From the NCBI GenBank assembly GCA_030598305.1, contig JAUVQC010000051.1, positions 1 to 8,095 of the forward strand: a DNA stretch of 8,095 bases, read 5' to 3'. The translations under genes were made by a program, and so were the position numbers. Below are positions 6,500-8,095 of the stretch, piece after piece. The notes beneath the pieces were generated by a model. It saw only the letters and a program-made list of their open reading frames with translations. It searched no databases and was not told where the DNA came from. The stretch is from Actinomycetes bacterium. GTDB taxonomy: Bacteria; Actinomycetota; Acidimicrobiia; UBA5794. Position 1 is the first letter of the stretch; each line of letters starts with the position of its first letter.

Positions 6500-6720
6500 A
6501 ACGTATACAGGGAGGACTCCAGCTGCTACCGGGCTGACAGCTGCTGAGAGCTCCGAACAGAGCCACCTGTGGGTTTGTCATCGACTGGTCACGCCTGCGC
6601 CACCAAACACATACGCACCCACGTGGAGCCTTCCGATGTGGGGAAAGGATGAAGCTCTGGGGTGCGCATGTGGACCGTCGTCCCATAACGCCGGTTGTGT
6701 GCACGGAGTTGGCGGAATGG
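6500..6720. other. Intergenic stretch with no supported gene
   Basis: Open frames here have no family-like sequence and no ribosome sites, and I see no tRNA or other recognisable RNA. The octamer CAGCTGCT occurs twice (6520-6527 and 6538-6545). Because CAGCTG is self-complementary, the two copies could also form a six-pair hairpin with a 12-base loop shortly after ychF. This is a weak terminator candidate. Confidence 0.5.
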
Positions 6721-6756
6721 ACGATGCCGCCCTGGGTGTACCCGAGGCGGCATCGT
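6721..6756. terminator. Strong hairpin between convergent genes (possible bidirectional terminator)
   Basis: ACGATGCCGCC at 6721-6731 is perfectly complementary to GGCGGCATCGT at 6746-6756, giving an 11-bp stem. Inside the 14-base loop, GGG (6734-6736) can pair with CCC (6741-6743) around a TGTA tetraloop. It lies 24 bp beyond the stop of the minus-strand membrane protein and about 220 bp past ychF, so it more probably serves the former. Neither side has a T-run, which is common for terminator-like hairpins in high-GC genomes but leaves the role unproven. Confidence 0.55.
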
Positions 6757-6768
6757 GCCTGCTAGCGA

Positions 6769-6786
6769 GGCGTAGGTTTCTACGCC
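6769..6786 (-). terminator. Second hairpin overlapping the stop codon of the DUF7144-like gene
   Basis: GGCGTAG at 6769-6775 pairs perfectly with CTACGCC at 6780-6786 around a four-base loop. The right arm contains the TAG stop (6780-6782, read on the minus strand) of the membrane protein gene. With the hairpin at 6721-6756 it forms two successive stem-loops at the transcript's 3' end. Confidence 0.45.
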
Positions 6787-7169
6787 GCTACTTCGTCTCC
6801 ATGGACCGTCAGCGCCCAGATGACCAGCATCGACATGGCCAGAACGGTGATTCCCCACACCGTGTAGTACGGCATGACGATAAACGCATTGACCGCAGCC
6901 AAGACTGCAGCGATGATTCCCAAGACCTTGGCCCAGGTCTGACCCGCATATATACCAGCGGCTACTGCAAGGGCTAACACACCCATAAGAAGCGTGATCC
7001 AACCCCAAGCACTGATATCGAGATACCAGACAGTATCTGCAGTGAATACGATCCACTCGTCGTTGATGATCATTGTCAATCCGTAGATGACATCGAGTAC
7101 GCCAATGATGACAAACATGACGGTTGCATATAGCACCCACCCGCTGGCCTTGATTGCGCCTTCTGACAT
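6780..7169 (-). CDS. DUF7144-like four-helix membrane protein
   Basis: This is a 129-residue integral membrane protein of unknown function. Four hydrophobic segments are visible: about 9-30 (SGWVLYATVMFVIIGVLDVI), 58-80 (WGWITLLMGVLALAVAAGIYAG), 82-105 (WAKVLGIIAAVLAAVNAFIV) and 107-124 (TVWGITVLAMSMLVIWALTV). The WGW start of helix 2, the 'WAKVLGI' start of helix 3 and the PYYTVWGITVLAM transition match my memory of the actinobacterial DUF7144 family. The start is ATG at 7169, set by a perfect AGGAGG five bases upstream. An in-frame ATG eight codons earlier (7193) has no such site. The gene appears to be transcribed alone and ends in a pair of hairpins. A direct repeat lies just upstream. 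Confidence 0.85.
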   Translation of the reverse strand: MSEGAIKASGWVLYATVMFVIIGVLDVIYGLTMIINDEWIVFTADTVWYLDISAWGWITLLMGVLALAVAAGIYAGQTWAKVLGIIAAVLAAVNAFIVMPYYTVWGITVLAMSMLVIWALTVHGDEVAA

Positions 7170-7174
7170 GTAGT

Positions 7175-7180
7175 CCTCCT
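7175..7180 (-). promoter_or_regulatory. Consensus ribosome binding site of the DUF7144-like gene
   Basis: The minus strand reads AGGAGG, then ACTAC, then ATG at 7169. This is the best ribosome site in the window. It fixes the start and suggests efficient translation. Confidence 0.8.
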
Positions 7181-7186
7181 CGCAGT

Positions 7187-7212
7187 TAGACACACGTCAC
7201 ACAATAGACACA
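7187..7212. repeat. Direct repeat TAGACACA upstream of the DUF7144-like gene
   Basis: TAGACACA occurs at 7187-7194 and 7205-7212 (18-bp period), in the leader of the minus-strand gene starting at 7169. On that strand it reads TGTGTCTA twice. It could be an operator or chance. I see no clear -35/-10 pair around it. Confidence 0.3.
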
Positions 7213-7288
7213 GACCCGCCGGCGTCACGTCCAATGGAACCGGTGTGGTCGTTCGAGTATTTGCAGTAATCCCGGATGGGATCGTCGA

Positions 7289-7576
7289 TCAGGCTGCCAA
7301 AGCCCTCTTCCGTTGCCAATTTTGGAAATGGTGGAGGTGGCTGGCCATGTCGCCCAGGAACGCCAAACCGATCCATATCAAGTCGTAACTCGACACGTTG
7401 CCTGTTGGGGCAACCATCACGTACACGAGAGTCGTTGCTGGCAGGAAGAAGAAACCGAGAACGGGAACCCAGCCACTCTCAAATGCAGATTGCCAGCGTT
7501 CGGGGTTGACAAGCCACCAGAAGACGATCGCTCCCCGTGTACTGACGAACAACAGAATTGTGAAGATGCAGCCCAT
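7289..7576 (-). CDS. Small multi-pass membrane protein, function unknown
   Basis: This 95-residue protein has three hydrophobic segments: about 3-22 (with STRGAIVFWWLV just after), 36-55 (WVPVLGFFFLPATTLVYVMV) and 65-79 (DLIWIGLAFLGDMAS). It ends in a charged, His-rich tail (HLHHFQNWQRKR at 80-91). The layout 'MGCI..., W-rich first helix, GFFFLPATTLVYV' resembles short hypothetical membrane proteins known from actinobacterial genomes, but I cannot name a family with certainty. The ribosome site before the ATG at 7576 is weak. Its stop lies about 120 bp upstream of the DUF7144-like gene on the same strand, so co-transcription is possible. Coding is supported mainly by the coherent membrane topology. 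Confidence 0.65.
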   Translation of the reverse strand: MGCIFTILLFVSTRGAIVFWWLVNPERWQSAFESGWVPVLGFFFLPATTLVYVMVAPTGNVSSYDLIWIGLAFLGDMASHLHHFQNWQRKRALAA

Positions 7577-7746
7577 TGCTCGAAGACCCTATCAGGCTTC
7601 GGACGGCATCTCGCACACTCGACCGCACAATGGCACCTATCGCTGGTAGTGAGTGGCATGCATGTCCATCGACTAACCCATCGTGTCTGATGGCACTACC
7701 CCCGGCTCAACGTCTGTCGTTGAATTGGGCGAGAGAAGGGAATCCT
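7577..7746. other. Divergent intergenic region, no clear promoter
   Basis: This region separates the 95-residue membrane protein (minus) from the alanine-rich exported protein (plus). GGTAGTG at 7645-7651 and CACTACC at 7694-7700 are complementary but 42 bases apart. I could not pick out a convincing -35/-10 pair on either strand. Confidence 0.4.
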
Positions 7747-8095
7747 ATGCGCCGCATCATCTTGATGCTCATGGTTGTAATGGTGGTTGCACTTTCCGCA
7801 AATGCGGCTAGTGCAGAGTTAAATGCTGAGGCGAAAGCTGACTTGGATGTGCTAGTGGCGGCGATTGCTGATCTTGATGGTGCGACCACTATTGAGGAGT
7901 TCACGGCTGCTGCTGCTGCAGTTGGGGACGCTACCGCAAAGCTCAAGGCTTCTGCGGCAGGCGAGTTGGATCTCGATGCACTTGAGGCAGCGATCGCAGA
8001 ACTTGATGCTGCAATTACGGGTGGCGACCTCGATGCGGTCGCTGCTGCTGTGGCTGCAGCAGGTGCCGATGTCGTAGCTCAGGCTGATGCAGGCA
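7747..8095 (+). CDS. Exported alanine-rich acidic repeat protein (partial, runs off the right edge)
   Basis: An open frame starts at ATG 7747 and is still open at the window end (116 residues seen). AAGGG at 7736-7740, six bases upstream, gives a good ribosome site. Residues 1-23 form a signal peptide (MRRI, then a hydrophobic core, then ASA), with likely cleavage after Ala23. The visible mature part contains two tandem 43-residue repeats, at about 32-74 and 75 to the edge. Both begin DLD.L..AIA.LD and roughly half of the aligned positions are identical. Alanine makes up 39 of the 116 residues and there are very few lysines, so the chain is acidic and probably helical. Alanine codons are 17 GCT, 13 GCA, 8 GCG and only 1 GCC, unlike the GCC/GCG-rich genes nearby. 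No family is recognised. A secreted or surface structural protein is an inference. Confidence 0.75.
   Translation, partial: MRRIILMLMVVMVVALSANAASAELNAEAKADLDVLVAAIADLDGATTIEEFTAAAAAVGDATAKLKASAAGELDLDALEAAIAELDAAITGGDLDAVAAAVAAAGADVVAQADAG

Noticed and set aside
6300..6977. Plus-strand open frame of 225 residues running from ychF through the gap
   Set aside because: Its first part overlaps ychF in another frame and its end is antisense to the membrane protein. The middle has no coding character.
7645..7700. GGTAGTG/CACTACC inverted repeat as a riboswitch or terminator
   Set aside because: The arms are only 7 bp and 42 bases apart, with no consistent inner pairing, so chance is as likely.
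7707..7946. Minus-strand open frame of 79 residues at the right end
   Set aside because: It is the complement of the alanine-rich gene. The plus-strand frame has a ribosome site, a signal peptide and an in-frame repeat.

Overview
The window looks like chromosomal DNA of a high-GC, probably monoderm, bacterium. Actinomycetota is the most likely source, possibly a class such as Acidimicrobiia. This is inferred from the moderately high GC, a DUF7144-type membrane protein, a CpaE-like ATPase with the GAPG-type P-loop common in that phylum, and tad genes seen without any secretin gene. I saw no tRNA, rRNA, CRISPR array or insertion sequence.

Layout. Positions 1-3665 (minus strand) hold a tightly packed, overlapping operon of the Tad/Flp pilus type. 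Read 5' to 3' it runs: a 99-residue protein with an Sm/SH3-like tail (3665-3366), a CpaB-like SAF-domain protein (3366-2749), a CpaE/TadZ-like ATPase (2752-1709), the secretion ATPase CpaF/TadA (1712-726) and the inner-membrane platform protein TadB (729 to beyond the left edge). Each gene overlaps the next by one to four bases, which suggests one co-translated unit that continues to the left, where TadC, prepilin and pseudopilin genes would be expected. Upstream of the operon (3748-3827) is an array of TTCGCG-type motifs with an exact 20-bp period.

Positions 3837-5303 (minus strand) carry an atypical crotonase-family enzyme and, upstream of it, an SCO1/SenC-type copper lipoprotein. The lipoprotein gene is divergent from ychF (5408-6499, plus strand), a housekeeping GTPase/ATPase. 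Positions 6500-6779 have no supported gene but contain two hairpins next to the stop codon of a small four-helix membrane protein (7169-6780, minus). Another small membrane protein follows (7576-7289, minus). The right end (7747 to beyond the edge, plus) begins an exported, extremely alanine-rich protein built of 43-residue repeats. Its codon use differs clearly from the rest of the window.

The tad genes would act together: CpaF powers pilin extrusion through TadB (and TadC), CpaE positions the machine, and CpaB is an accessory envelope protein. The other genes look functionally independent. I found no clearly new multigene system. The best leads are the 20-bp motif array, the small Sm-like protein leading the pilus operon, the crotonase with a replaced catalytic residue, and the alanine-rich repeat protein.
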